A stretch of 64,000 nt of DNA from Aegilops tauschii subsp. strangulata (GCF_002575655.3 NC_053036.3:648603387-648667386), one strand, 5' to 3'; shown: positions 1 to 11,900, counted from the stretch's first letter. The notes: a model not told the origin generated them from the sequence alone. A program made the numbers and translations.

Positions 1-364
1 GTAGACCCATAGTACGGAATGACAACAGTGGATCTGAACAATCTTGGGTACACAGACGAACCATTCGTCCTAGCCAATGATGTGGCGCATGTTTTTTATG
101 TGAAGGACATGTCTACCAAACCGAGAAAAAAGAAAAGATAAGGAAGCGAATACATCATACGATGAGCCAAAGCGCCACATAGTTCTTTCAGGAAAAAGAG
201 ACATCGTGGGATTGGAGGGCAAGACAGACATGTCTGAAGATTATGAAAAGTTTCATGAAATTCCTCCCTTCAAAGTCAAGGCTGACCCAAGCACCCTGTT
301 AAACGATGAAGATTGTCCATGGTTACAACGCAATAAGCAAAGGACACAAGCGAAGAAAAAGTGA
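1..364 (+). pseudogene. TNP2-type CACTA transposase, C-terminal end, frameshifted
   Basis: The first ~120 codons read as the tail of a plant TNP2-like transposase, including the stretch VDLNNLGYTDEPFVLAND. The frame breaks in an A/G-rich run near 130-140, where the first frame meets TAA. Reading resumes in another frame (RHIVLSGKRDIVG, then HEIPPFKVKAD) to a TGA at 362-364. In CACTA elements TNP2 cuts and joins the element ends. The catalytic DDE region would lie upstream, outside the window, so its state is unknown. Homology is from recall of the conserved C-terminal wording of grass CACTA transposases. Confidence 0.7.
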
Positions 365-403
365 AGACTTTCTCTCCACAACTATTATGATGATGCCTTT
401 GAT

Positions 404-985
404 CTAGAATATCACTGCACTTACATGTGAAGAAATGAAATGCCTTTTGTAACAGATGAGTTTCCGTATGAAACTCTGGTACTTCGAAAGAGATTGTCCG
501 TTTTGTACACGAAGTGCATCCAGTTTTTGTTGTAACCCTCTCAACTTTTTAGCACATGCTATGTGGGTGAAATGATGATACCATGCCAACTTTCAACCTT
601 TTCAGAGTTCATTTGTAGTGTTTTTCAATTTCAGGGTCATATAGCTCAAAAAAATCAGTAAATGCATGAAAAATAACAAATGAAGTCAGAAAGGGTTGAA
701 AATTGATGATGTGGCTTTGAATGATGCATTTTGAACACACAAAAAGTCTGGAGTTCAAATAAGTTCAAAAAAATGAAATCCCTTTGTAACAGATGAGTTT
801 TGGTCCGAAACCCTGATACTTCGAAAAAGATTGTCCATTTTGTACACGAAGTGCATCCAGTTTTTGCCGTAACCCTCTCAACTTTTTAGCACATGATATG
901 TGGGTGAAATGATGATACCATGCCAACATTCAACCTCTTCAGAGTTCATTTGAAGTGCTTTTCAATTTCAGGGTCATTTAGCTCA
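404..985 (-). repeat. 337-bp tandem repeat, about 1.7 units
   Basis: The phrase AACAGATGAG recurs at 451 and 788, exactly 337 bp apart, and the flanking text (GTGGGTGAAATGATGATACC, CACGAAGTGCATCCAG) repeats with few changes. The unit is the reverse complement of the nine-unit array at 26290-29290 in the second CACTA element. It sits directly downstream of the TNP2 stop codon. Confidence 0.85.
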
Positions 986-1004
986 AAGAATGAACTAATA
1001 TAAA

Positions 1005-1150
1005 AAAGAATGAACTAGAAAACTTTTATGAAACTCTAATAGAAAAAATAATGAACTAGAAAACTTTAATGAAACTCTAATAGCAAAAAGAATGAACTAG
1101 AAAACTTTAATGAAACTCTAATAGCAAAAGGAATCAACTAAAAAGCTTTT
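1005..1150. repeat. 41-bp tandem repeat, 3-4 units
   Basis: The segment AATGAACTAGAAAACTTT with AATGAAACTCTAATAG recurs at a period of about 41 bp from 1010 to 1150, the last unit degenerate. The DNA from here to 1555 is otherwise AT-rich with no gene recognised. Confidence 0.7.
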
Positions 1151-1769
1151 ATAAACCCCTAGTATTATTGAAACTAAAATTATACTAAATTTATGCAACT
1201 AAAATTATCAAAGTATTTTTTGTTCAAAACATTAATAGCAAAAAGAATTTTCATAAAGAATTTTTTTTGTTTGAAACTTTAATAGCAAACTAAAATAAAA
1301 AAAATCTAATTTTGATTAAAACAGACATTTCAAATAACCAAAAAATTACCAGATTGAATATAATGATAAAACACAGTAATATTAAATAGCAGGAAGAAGA
1401 ATCACTCAAAAATCTATTTTTATAGTAAAGTTATTCACAAACAAGTGATTCACACAAATTTCAAAAAATTCAAATTTAAACTATTCAAATTGGAAAACTA
1501 ATGGCACTAACAGAAAGTTTATAATTTTTATTACCTAAAAGCAAAAAGAATCACTTAAAAACAGTAAGTATTTTGCTGTAAGTAGAAACAAAATAAAATA
1601 AATAAAGCAAAACAGAAAACAAAAAACTGGAAAAATAAAAAATGCCACCTACTGGGCCACCACGGCGTGAATACGACTAGAAACCTAACCATGGGCCAGG
1701 ATTCAGGCCCGCAGAAGGCCCAGTAGGCCCACATGCAGTGTAGTGTTATATTAGGCCCGTAAGCCTGCA

Positions 1770-2160
1770 TTTGAGAGGAGCTCGAGAGGGCAGCCGCAGT
1801 GGGGCTTATAAACCACTCCGAGCTCCTCTCAACTAGCGAGGTGGGACTAAACTTTTGGCCGCAGGCAGCGCAAGGCCTTTGGTCCCGGTTGGTAGCAGCA
1901 ACCGGGACGAAAGGGGAGCATTGGTACCGGTTCGTGGCACCAACCGGGACCAATGCACCCCTTTAGTCCCGGTTGGTGCCACCAACCGGGACCAAAGGTC
2001 TCTGTTTCCCGCCCTTTGGGCTGCTGAAAACTGACCTTTGGTCTTTGGGCTGCTGAAAACTGACCTTTGGTCCCGGTTGGTGGCACCAACCGGGACTAAA
2101 GGTGTGCATTGGTCCCGGTTGGTGCTACGAACCGGGATCAATGCTTTGTCTATATAAGCA
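1770..2160. promoter_or_regulatory. Internal divergent-TATA module with five hairpins (CACTA 1)
   Basis: Five palindromes of about 39 bp lie between 1868 and 2143, each built on CCCGGTTGGT and ACCAACCGGG with arms closing on CCTTTGGT/CCAAAGG or GCATTGGT/CCAATGC. A direct duplication of about 28 bp (TTTGGGCTGCTGAAAACTGA) is embedded. One TATA-like box points right (TATATAAG, 2151-2158), toward ORF2. Another points left (TTTATAAG on the minus strand, about 1805-1812). The same module is conserved in the other CACTA element (25278-25610). Promoter function is inferred from the TATA boxes and their conservation. The palindromes resemble those at the element termini, which are the usual transposase-accessory binding sites. 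Confidence 0.6.
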
Positions 2161-2199
2161 GCACTTGTGAAAATTTCGTTTCAATTCTTTGATCCCTCC

Positions 2200-2510
2200 G
2201 AGGACGCCGCCAGGCTGCCCCTCTGCCCCACCGTCGCCGTCGACGCCCCTGCCTCCGACGCCGTCGCCGCGCCCCTGCCAACGACGCCGTCGCCACGCCC
2301 CTGCCTTCGACGCCGTCGCCGCGCCCCTGCCCCGAGCTCTCGTCGCCGCGCGCGCCCCTGCCCGACGCCGTCGCCACGCCGCCCCTGCCCGGCCCGAGCC
2401 CTCGCCGACACGCCCGACGCCGTCACCGGCCCCGCGCCGTCACCGCCCACGCACCGTCATCGCCCCGGTCCGCGCCGCCCCGCGCTACGGTCCGGCCGGC
2501 CTCCTTGTCC
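2200..2510. repeat. GC-rich ~30-bp minisatellite-like region in ORF2 leader
   Basis: Repeated GACGCCGTCGCC and GCGCCCCTGCC blocks make a near-pure C/G stretch just after the rightward TATA box. All frames are open in both strands because of composition, so the long open frames here are not taken as genes. The equivalent block in the second element is at 24990-25260. Confidence 0.6.
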
Positions 2511-2559
2511 GATCCTACTTGTTCATATATGCATTTTTTTCATATGATTTTGTTAGATG

Positions 2560-2990
2560 ATGTTGATGATAGATATGATGATGTTGATGATAGATGATGT
2601 ATGTTTTTTTTGTTCATATGATGATTTTTTTTCATATATGTATCAATTTTTTTGTTCATATGATGATTTTTTTTCATATATGTATGCTTTTTTTGTTCAT
2701 ATGATAGATGATAGTTGATTTAGTGCATTTTAGGTTAGTTGTACTGTTAGTGCATTTTAGGTTAGTGGAGAGGAAACAGAAAAATAAGGAAAAAGAAGAA
2801 AAGAGTAAGAAGGAAGAAGGAAGAAGAAGAAAAAGAAGGAGAGGAAAAAGGAAAATAAGAAGAGGAAGAAGGAGAAGAAGAAGGAGAAGAAGAGGAGAGG
2901 AAGAAGAGGAGAAATAAATAAGAAGAGGAAAAAGAAGAAAAAAGAGGAGAAGAAGAAGGCCTCTCTTTTTTTCTTTTTCTTCATCTTCTT
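2560..2990. repeat. TGATGAT / poly-T blocks and purine-rich (GAA)n tract
   Basis: From 2560 to 2760 the DNA alternates TGTTCATATGATGATTTTTT blocks. From about 2768 to 2965 one strand is almost entirely purine (AAGAAGGAAGAAGG-like). A pyrimidine mirror tract occurs at 24470-24580 in the second CACTA element. Long open frames through the tract are compositional. Confidence 0.7.
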
Positions 2991-2994
2991 ATTT

Positions 2995-3105
2995 TTATCG
3001 GGTATGTCGTTGTAGATATACCCCCTCCCCGATAACTTCGACATGAGGGGGGGGGGTCGGGTCGATATACCCCCTCCCCGATAACATTTTTTCTAAGTTA
3101 CTAAG
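2995..3105. repeat. Duplicated ATACCCCCTCCCCGATAAC motif
   Basis: The motif ATACCCCCTCCCCGATAAC occurs at about 3018 and 3067 with a G-run between. Related copies, reverse-complemented, lie at 24290-24440 in the second CACTA element, so this is part of the shared ORF2 leader. Confidence 0.6.
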
Positions 3106-3271
3106 GTAAAATGTTTCTATCGTGCATAGACCGATTTTAGACCACGGGAGCACCCCCCTCACTGGACCAACTCTCGAGGACACCCAAACCCTAGAAAAAA
3201 ACATTGTCGATCTCCTACCCCCTCCCGCCCCTACCCGACAAACTCCCTCGAGATTTATAAGAGATTTATCA

Positions 3272-3745
3272 AGAATGCCCCCATTATGGATGTGCATAAT
3301 TAAGTTGATCCATATTTTTCCTGATCCCATCTACCATTCTATATGTGCATGTTCTCTTGTGTCAAAGTATTGAAGAAATCCATGGTTTCATAATTAGCTG
3401 GAAGTAACAGGTGCATGATGGTATGAAGCTATCCAAAATTATTTTGGAACGGAGTCCTGATAGGATAATTCTCTTTTTGGTACGAAGTTCAGCAAAGGCC
3501 TTCCAAATAGCGATATTCGAAAGGCTCTTGCTGAACTTCGTACCAAAAAGCGAATAATCCTATCAGGACTCCGTTCCAAAATAACGTTGGAGAGCTTCAT
3601 ACCATCATGCGCCTGTTACTTCCGGCTAATGTTGAAGCCATGGTTTTCTTGAATCCTTTGACACTAGACAACGTGACATATAGAAGGGTAGATGAGATCA
3701 GGAAAAATAGGGACCACTTTTTGCACATCCAGAATGGCGCCATTT
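3272..3745. repeat. Long near-spacerless inverted repeat (~235-nt arms)
   Basis: The left arm (about 3272-3508) and the reverse complement of 3512-3745 match along their whole length. The inner ~70 bp is nearly perfect: TTTTGGAACGGAGTCCTGAT at 3442-3461 pairs with ATCAGGACTCCGTTCCAAAA at 3561-3580. The outer parts are more diverged (TTTTTCCTGATC on the left, GATCAGGAAAAA on the right). The centre is near 3508-3515 with almost no loop. It lies in the ORF2 leader and the inverted CACTA element has no equivalent at that place. A transcript from the TATA at 2151 would fold into a ~470-nt hairpin. Confidence 0.85.
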
Positions 3746-3794
3746 TGTTAAATGCCTTGTCGGTCCGGACGTCGGACATTCATGAGAGAGGCGG

Positions 3795-4010
3795 TCCGGC
3801 CCAAACCCTTGAAGCATTGCCGCGAGGCCACCCAAACCCTAGAAGCGTCGAGGCCACCCCAAACCCTAGAAGCGTTGCCGTGAGGCCACCCCAAACCCTA
3901 GAAGCGTCGAGGCCACCCCAAACCCTAGAAGCATTGCCGAGGCCACCCCAAACCCTAGAAGCGTTGTCGAGGCCACCCCAAACCGTAGAAGCGTCGAGGC
4001 CACTAATTAA
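3795..4010. repeat. AAACCCTAGAAGCG minisatellite, about seven units
   Basis: Units of roughly 27-32 bp built on CCAAACCCTAGAAGCG and GAGGCCACCC run head to tail. The core AAACCCTAG is the plant telo-box motif. The second element carries the same minisatellite inverted, with fewer units, at about 24025-24135. In one frame it reads as repeated PNPRSVEA, which is probably compositional. Confidence 0.75.
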
Positions 4011-4112
4011 TATTCCTTGTTGTGATTAGCTAGCTAGGTCTATGTTTGCCACTAATATATCCATCTGTCATGTTTGTATATTAATTGCCATGTTGTAATA
4101 TTTGCAGAAACT

Positions 4113-7100
4113 ATGGATCAAAGAGACTTAGAACAAGAAGAGTTGTTGCGGGACATAATCCGCGACGGACGTGATGTCTTGTCGTTTCTCAACGACACCG
4201 ATGGTCTGGAAGGAGAGGGTGAAGCAGGCTCCGGTGATTGAACAATGAAGGTGGAAGGACATGATCATGATGGCTCCGGTGACCGAATGCGGGTAGAAGA
4301 AGGAGACCGTGATGACGGCTCCGGTGACCGAATGGAGGAGGGAGCTGTTGCAATGTCTGGTGAGGTATATATATTAATTAAGCCTGTGCTGACTAGCTGA
4401 TGCATTAATTGTTTTGGTATATACACATATTAACTCTTCTTTCTTCTTTTCTAGCCCTCCGGATCGAGCCAAACTTCGGTAATGAGACGAGGCCTGAAGA
4501 AAAGGTTGCGCCAGGATGAAAGGTTCACGATCACAGCAATCGCGAACGATGGCCAACCGATTGAACCCAGCCGGACCAAGGAAGCATTTTCTGCTCAGTG
4601 CGGGGTTCTTGTTCGGGACATGATCCCGATCAGCATCCACCAATGGAATAAGCCTAAGAACGAAGACCCTGAAGTTTCTTATGTCAACGATAGACAGAAA
4701 GATGATCTTTGGACCGCGCTGAAGGCAAATTTCACCCTACCGCCAGAGGAGGATCCGGATAAGCCAGTTATAGAGCCATTGGTCAAGGCTCATGCTCTTA
4801 AGAAGATGGTAGATCTATTCAGGAGGTGGAAGAATGAGTTGAAATCAACGTATGTCGACAAAGGGAAGACTCCAGAATTCACCGGCCGATTTGAGAAGAT
4901 AAGAGATCACTGGCCCGCATTTGTGTCCTACAAGACATCGGAGAAGAGTAAGAGGATGTCAGAGACAAACAAGATAAATGCTGCAAAGAAGGAGTATCAC
5001 CATCGCACGGGGTCAGGTGGCTACCTCAAAGCCCGGCCATTGTGGGACAAGGCTGAGAATGACCTGCTTGCTAAAGGGGTGAACCAGAGACATTCAACTG
5101 GCCAGACCATTCAAGGACTTGGTTCTTCGGGGTTGGGGGAACCTTGGACCCTGAAACAGGGAAGTGCGTTTGGACGGACGAGCAACTTGAAATACCCGTA
5201 AAGAAGCTTCAGAAGTATATTGCCGCAGCGCAGCAAGGGACGTTCGTTCCCGACAGAGAGAACGACGAGCTCACCGAGGCCCTCGGGAATCCTGAGCACC
5301 CTGGACGAACATGAGGCACGCCAGGCTCCGTTGCGTGGAAGGTTAGGTTTCCCGGCAGGTGGTTACAAAACCCGGGAGAGGAAGAGGAAACTGGAGCAGA
5401 GCGAACTGCAGAAGTTGGATGCAAGGGTACTAAAGCTAGAGGCACAAGTTGAGAGCCAGCGACCTGCCGGAGCTACCCCAGAAGCTACCCCGCCATCTCA
5501 GCGGAGAAGCAGCGTGGCTTCCACCGAGCTCGTTCAGTAGCCTGACTTCACGGCTTCTAGCTACCCCGTGGATGCTATCACGGAGGCTCAACATTGCCAG
5601 CTTATGACGCAATGGCAAAACCTCAAAGTCAAGGCGGTTGTCGGCTCTGTTGCACCTCCTGAACCTGACACAACTTTTCACTGCCGTCCGATTCCACAAG
5701 GCTATGCTGTTGTGATGGTGGATGAAATAACAGAGGGATTTGAGGAGCTCGAGCTTGACCACCCTAAGGTGAAGGGTAGACTCAGCTGGGTCTTGCTCTG
5801 AAGACTCCATGTCTATGGCGGAAGGAGCACATCAAGCTTCCGAACTGGACGCCTCCGCCTCCGGCAAGTCAGGGCACTCCGCCTCCTCCTCCTCCGGCGA
5901 GTGATCAGGGAACTCCGCCTCCTTCTCCGGCGCGTGAGGGTGGCACTCCGCCTGCTCCAGTGCGTCCGAGCAGCCCGCCTCCTCCTCCGCCTCGTCAGCA
6001 ACGGCGGAAGACAAAAGCCGCCGCTCCGGCTGCTCCGGCGCGTCGGAGCACTCCGCCTCCTTCTACTACTCGTCAGCAGCAACGGAAGAGAGACGCCGCC
6101 GCTCCGACGTCTAGCAGTACAGCCAGAGGCGGGAGGCAATACAGATTCGATCCATCTCTCAAGCCTCTAGAGAAGTTACCATACGAGATGACCGTGGAGG
6201 AAAACGCGAAGATCTGTGAAGCCCAAGTGAAGGACTTCTTTGAAACGCGAAAAGCTATGAAACATCCACCTCCGGAGGAGAAGATAGATTCCGTGAAAGT
6301 TCAACGCACTACCAGTGCCCTGAAGCGACCACCACCGCCTCCACCGAATGACAACCATGCCCGCTGTCTTAAAAAGACATTGCAAGAAGCGCGCCGGTCG
6401 GGAACTACTTCAAGTGACAAAAGGTTAGCAGAATGAAGAAGTGGGAAAAAAATTCCCCAGCTCGGAGAACAGGAGAACCAATCGTGCCCCCCGCTCAAGG
6501 TGTCTAGCGATATCGTCGCAAATCTGCCGGGGATGGTGCCCGGTGCCAATCCTGGTGATTACCTGCCCGACGATGCACATTTTGATACAATGGAGGTGGA
6601 CGAATTCAGATACTAGTACGGGAAGCCTCTCGTCAAAGATGGAAGTCCTCCTCTAACAACGATGATGCGAAGATTCCATCAATGGTACATGAAAACCTAA
6701 ACCGAGTCAGGGAAGGATGCTTTGACGATGAGAATTAAAGATGACCACGACTTCATTGGACAAGATGTGTTAACTGTTGATTTTGACGAGTTTTTCCAGT
6801 TCTACAATCTAAAGGCCCTCGACAAATCACTCGTGGCTTGCTACTGTCTGTAAGTAATACTTTCTGGAATTAAGTCTCTATATATAGCTCAGCTCTTTCA
6901 TTGCATGTATATGTAATTATCCTCACTATATTATGCAGATTGAAGATCGTCGAATGGAGAAAAGCACAAATCTATGACATTGGGTTCATTAACCCAAATG
7001 TCATACATGAATTTACGGTTAAACACAATGTCTCATAAACCGAGGACAACTTGCTAAAATCGTTGCTCAAAAATCAAAGCAAAGGTAAAATACTCTTTCC

Positions 7101-7912
7101 TTACAACTTCAAGTGAGTGTTACTGTCTTGTGCACATTCGGTTTCCCTTATTACTCGAGGTTATAGTAATGTAACTGATGAGTTATGCATGCGTGTGCAG
7201 GTTCCACTTTATTCTCCTAGAGATTAAGCTTGAGCGGGGAGAAGTAACCGTCTTAGACTCCAGACGAAAAGATCCCGATGAGTATGCAAACATGACTCGA
7301 ATGCTCGATAAGTAAGTTCAATCGATCATTATCGCACCATATCAGCAACTTTGTTCATTTCCTGATATCAAGTAATTATTTTCTTTGTCTGGCAGGGTTT
7401 GGAAAGAGTTTACCACAATTTCTCCGGGACTACGACCGAGCTGCGATTTAAACACCCGAAAGTAAGTACTACTACCTAGTTCCACACATCTCCCATTGAT
7501 TCTAGCTAGTTTCATCAATACCATTTAGCATGCTTGCTTATCAGTTTGATTGACCTCTATTTCTCGTAAAGTGCTTGTGGCAGGAATCCGGGAATGATTT
7601 CTGTGGATACTACGTTTGTGAGTTCATCTACAACGCGACAGCCTCTAATAAGCGGCGCTACTCTGAAAAACAATATGAAGTGCGTAAGCAAAAATATTCA
7701 CAATTTTATTTTATCATCATCATTTGTGTTGATCAGTTTCATTCATACACATGTATTGACCCTCTTCTTCAATTTAGCTCTGCCAGATGCGGGATGAACT
7801 CCTACCACATGATCGCATAAAAGCAATTCAAGAGAAATTGGCGGGATTCTTTCTTGACCACGTCATCAATAAAACCGGAGAATACCATGTGGAACTTGAC
7901 TTCAGATGTTAG
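4113..7912 (+). pseudogene. CACTA ORF2 with C-terminal Ulp1/C48 peptidase-like domain, broken
   Basis: The gene begins MDQRDLEQEELLRDII at 4113 and matches the intact-looking copy at 23914-20020 exon by exon. Visible parts are an acidic N-terminus, a conserved block (VRDMIPISIHQW; LFRRWKNELKS; GRFEKIRDHWPAF), a proline-rich stretch near 5850-6080, and terminal exons with the C48 signature: His in RFHFILLEIK, Asp in VLDSRRKDP, Gln-Cys in WQESGNDFCGYYVCEFIYN (7577-7640). The last exon ends at TAG 7910-7912. Breaks include an in-frame TGA in exon 1 near 4239, a frameshift near 5085, TAG near 5538 and further stops at 6436 and 6614. Ulp1-like domains in plant transposons are known; the substrate is unknown. 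This copy is not expected to make the full protein. Confidence 0.75.
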
Positions 7913-8174
7913 GGATTGTAAGGGATCTTATATTGTATATATGTAGCTAGTAGCGTCGGATAGATATACGAAAACTTGTTGTTCGGCCAATCTCTCAGAG
8001 AAGGAGGAGGTCGATCACTTCTCTCTGTATATGTTCATGACATCTTGTATATTTAATGGTTTCCTTCATTTGCTTACTAGCTAGCGTGTCGTGAGTTCTC
8101 TCTATACGTATAGTATGTAGCGTCGACCAAACACGGATATAAGAAAGGTCACTTCTCTCTATTAGCTAGCTAAC

Positions 8175-8462
8175 ACAATATATGAAACCCCTAAATTAAC
8201 CCTCCAACCCCCCCCCCCCCCCCCCCTAAAACAACAAAAATCCCAGCTCCTGAGCTGCTGACGCGTGGATGCTTTCGGGTCTGGTTGGTGTTACCAACCG
8301 GGACCAAACGCCCTCCTGCCACGTGGAGCCCCACCTGTCCCGGTTCGTAAGCGAACCGGGACTAAAGGTCATAGGCTTTAGTCCCGACCCTTTAGTCCCG
8401 GTTCCAGAACCGGGACAAATGGGCCTCTGGAACCGGGACAAATGGGCCTTTTTCTACTACTC
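8175..8462. repeat. CACTA 1 3' subterminal palindromes
   Basis: A C-run of about 18 near 8208-8226 is followed by palindromes GGTTGGTGTTACCAACC, CCCGGTTCG...CGAACCGGG and CCCGGTTCCAGAACCGGG, then the decayed end. The order matches the third CACTA end at 36568-36880 in reverse. Confidence 0.8.
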
Positions 8463-8928
8463 TCTCTCTCTCTCTCATCTTGTTGTTGTTGTTGTTGTTC
8501 TCAGGTGATTGGTGTGGTTTGTCAACATACCACTTCCAGTATTCTTGACCATGCATGATATACGTGAAGAGCGTAATAGCAGTCCTCGCAAACACTGTAC
8601 GGCCAATGAATTATCGATGAACAAAGACATGTGTTGGTTATATTGTTATAAGCAAGGTGAATACAATAGCACACCACGTGCGGAGGTGACTACATTGTTG
8701 ACTAACAAAAATATGTCACGTGGCTTTAATAGGTGCAAGATGGCCGTCCAAAACAAAAGTACAACAATCCCCCGGTGTTGTCACGCAGCAAGTATAGACT
8801 TGGTTAGGAGACTGCGACGTGCTCCAACTGTTCTAGTGGGAGAAATCTAGAGTATGTAACGACTGTTTGCACTTTGCTAGGTCTCTATCTTCCTGATATA
8901 CATAGGTATTTGCACACATCGGAGCAAA
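8463..8928. other. Spacer between CACTA 1 and RBL-A, with short microsatellites
   Basis: It starts with (CT)n at 8460-8478 and (TTG)n at 8483-8499. The rest is single-copy-looking DNA with no coding signature I recognise; part is presumably the 3' UTR of RBL-A. Confidence 0.5.
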
Positions 8929-11900
8929 TTAGGTGTCAGGTTGTTCGTTACATGCATCATTCCATTTGGTTAGCCTTCTAGTACCCTTGATTAGCTGAGC
9001 AAGAGGCGCCCTATCTTGGAACACAATTGCTCCATCCTCTGCAACATACACTGGGCCGCCGCTCCAATTTGGTCCGACAAACCATCCCATGGCCGCTCCC
9101 CCAAGCAAGCCTCCTAGCTGCATGTGAATCAACCCAAGTATAAGCTAATCAATCATTTCATTTCATCTAAATTGTTGCCGAATGAATCATAAATTGTGTA
9201 GAGAAAAGATTAATCATTAAGGAGACCTACATGAGCCCAGTTGTCAATGATGCGCCGTAAGAGGAGGCCAATGCACTGTAAAAAAAAACACATGAGATCG
9301 GCATATGGGGTACAAATATCAAAATCAATCAAGTGAAATTGTGAATAAATCGGTATGTACCAGGTTCATGAAAATCACAAATGCTATTTCCTCTAGATTT
9401 TCTTGTGCCTTTTCCAAATGCCCTCGATGCCTCCACATATAAACAGCGTGCGCGCTAATCTGGCCATCGAGAGAAACAAAGGTGGATGAAACAATGAGAT
9501 CCTATATATGTATAAAACTAAAGAGTTTCCCACTAAACTAATTCTCTCAACATGCACACATGCCACCTCAACATGCAAGCATGCATAGAAAAGATCCACC
9601 TCAAAATGCAAACATGCATAGTAAAAGACCCACTACAATAACTAATACAGTAAACCATATTTTTCGATTTAGTCCTCATATGCTTAACCAAACATTCGTG
9701 TTTCATCATACAACTAAATCCATCAAAATAACCATCTTACGTGCCCTTCAGCATGTAGTGGTTAGTTAAGGAGTGTGTCTTATATATCATGGATGGTGGT
9801 AGTAGCTTTGTATTGGTGCTCTACCACCTTATGTAGATCTAGCAAAGCATAAATGACTTAATCCTAAAATAAAAAGCTTTTTCTGCATCCATATAATCTA
9901 CTTTAGTAGATTGGAACCTTTTTAAAAAATCAACGCGGGCACACAACCAAGAATAACATAGGTACGCTTGTGTGTGATGAGAGGTACATTAGCTAAGAAT
10001 TGGCAACATCATTATGGCTTTGTTATCTATATCAATGAGGTAGAGAATAAAACCTTGTAAAATGTTCTTGATTAACGATAGCTATGTTGACCCGCTTTGC
10101 AGATGACTATTGCATTTCTTGCATCCCAAAATTTTTAGAACACCTTAAGTAGGATATGATTGCACAGTTGAAGTTCGAAGTTATTTGGTGGAATGAATTT
10201 CCAAGGGTCGAAATCTCGAAGAGGGTGGTGTTGTGATTGATGTCAAAGACATACGCTAGTGCTGATATGTGCATGTGGTGCAGGTTCTGCCTTGTGTTCA
10301 GTCGAAATAGTAACCAGGTGAAGATATTTTCATTTTTTTCTCCTTGATGGGATTATTATCATGTAATAAACTCTCTACTTGTTTTTGGCAACATTCAATC
10401 TAGCTATGCAGAAGGCAGGGTTGCAGGAGTGATCAGTGGTCAGTTGCATCACCTTGAACGTAACGATTTAAGTCGATTGAAGCTTCCATTACCCAAAAAC
10501 GTGAAAAAACAATCAATAGATTATCCATCAGTGTTACAACCTGTAAGCGGCTAGTTCATGATAATGTCCTATTCATATTAAATTATGAAGCATTGTAGAG
10601 TTAAGCACATACGATTTTCGTACTGCAACAAGAAACAAAAAAGCTAAAAATTGCATTTGGCAACAAGAGGCATACCAATCCACATATTGCATCGGAGGCA
10701 CCAACAGAGGGTTTGGGAGTAAACAAATAACTCATCAGTGAACCTGTATGAATACAGAGAGAAACATAGGTACATTCATGGATTCTTTTTGACACAAGAT
10801 TATTGAAAACAGGTGAAGGACAAATAAATAGGAGTACCTGCCAGTGCTGAAGTGCAATAAATAGCTAGAAATCTTGCAGGGCCAATAGCCTCTTCCACCA
10901 TAGGCCCGATATCATCCAAAGAGAACATATTTAACTGCATCCATCACCGATCGCGATGATATAGATGAAGTTAGCAATGGGGCGCCATGTCTGTACTCTC
11001 AGTTGGACAAAAATAAAGAGGAAGGAACACGTACTCCGATGTGGATAATACCCCCGTGTAGAAAAGATGATGTGAGCAGACGCCATATTTCCCCTTTTCT
11101 GATTAGGGCGTTGTCCTTCGATTATTAATCATTAATTGTTGCATTCAGCATCATTGGTGCATGACAATCCACATACAATACACATAGTAAATACTCCCTC
11201 CGTTCCTAAATATTTGTCTTTCTAGAGATTTCAAATGGTCACCACATACGGATGTATATAGACATATTTTAGAGTGTAGATTCACTCATTTTGCTTCGTA
11301 TGTAGTCACCATTTGAAACCTCTAAAAAGACAACTATTTAGGAACGGAGGGAGTACACTAGAATGAATTTTCAGCGCTAATTCTGGTTGATCAGAAAGAA
11401 AAACGGACATGACAAACCTACCTTAGTTCCCCACACATCAAGCCTTCCTTTTGTTGCGACATCCACACCATGAACCCTTCAATTCGAGGTAAGCAGGAAA
11501 AAAAATATCAACGTAAGAAATAAGCTCCTTTCATTTATTTGGTTATGAGAAAGCAGAAGATTAAGAGGATGCTGAGAGTCAATGCTATTGGAAACCATGC
11601 ATGCATGTAAAAAAGGAAAATGAAACCATCGTGTATGCACAATATATTTAGTATTGACTGACTCGATCACTAACGTACATGATGCAAACAGCGATGAGAA
11701 CATCGGTCCACCGCCTCTTCTCCCTGTCACCTCCATGGTCGTGTGGTAGCTCTTGGTCATCTGATGTGTCGTCGTTCCCGTTCCCGCTCCCGGCGAGGAG
11801 GGCAGCAGCAGAAGTGCAGGCCAAGGTATTCGCTAACGCCCTGTGGATGCGGTTGTGGGGCAGTGGCGGCGGCGACGACGACGGCGGATGGGCATGTGAT

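Larger units (their letters stand above)
1..8462 (+). mobile_element. CACTA (En/Spm) DNA transposon 1, 5' end outside window
   Basis: This is the larger part of a CACTA-superfamily element. In order it holds the end of a TNP2 transposase, a 337-bp tandem repeat, an internal palindrome and promoter module, GC-rich and purine-rich low-complexity DNA, a long inverted repeat, an ORF2 gene ending in a Ulp1-like domain, and a 3' subterminal region of CCCGGTT/AACCGGG palindromes. The right end reads TTTTTCTACTAC near 8449-8460, where an intact end would read TTTTTCTACTAGTG, so the terminus has decayed. The same layout is seen inverted at 19743-30488. The left terminus lies outside the window. The superfamily is clear from the terminal motif and TNP2; the family name is not assigned. 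Confidence 0.85.

Noticed and set aside
1868..2143. Regularly spaced palindromes that could suggest a CRISPR-like array
   Set aside because: Repeats are diverged hairpins without unique spacers, inside a plant transposon, and match the element's terminal repeats.
2167..2560. Overlapping Pro/Arg-rich open frames after the CACTA internal TATA box
   Set aside because: They are compositional products of the GC minisatellite; the equivalent block in the second element gives different frames.
3795..4010. Interstitial telomere array
   Set aside because: The AAACCCTAG cores sit in 27-32-bp units with other sequence between, not in contiguous CCCTAAA repeats.
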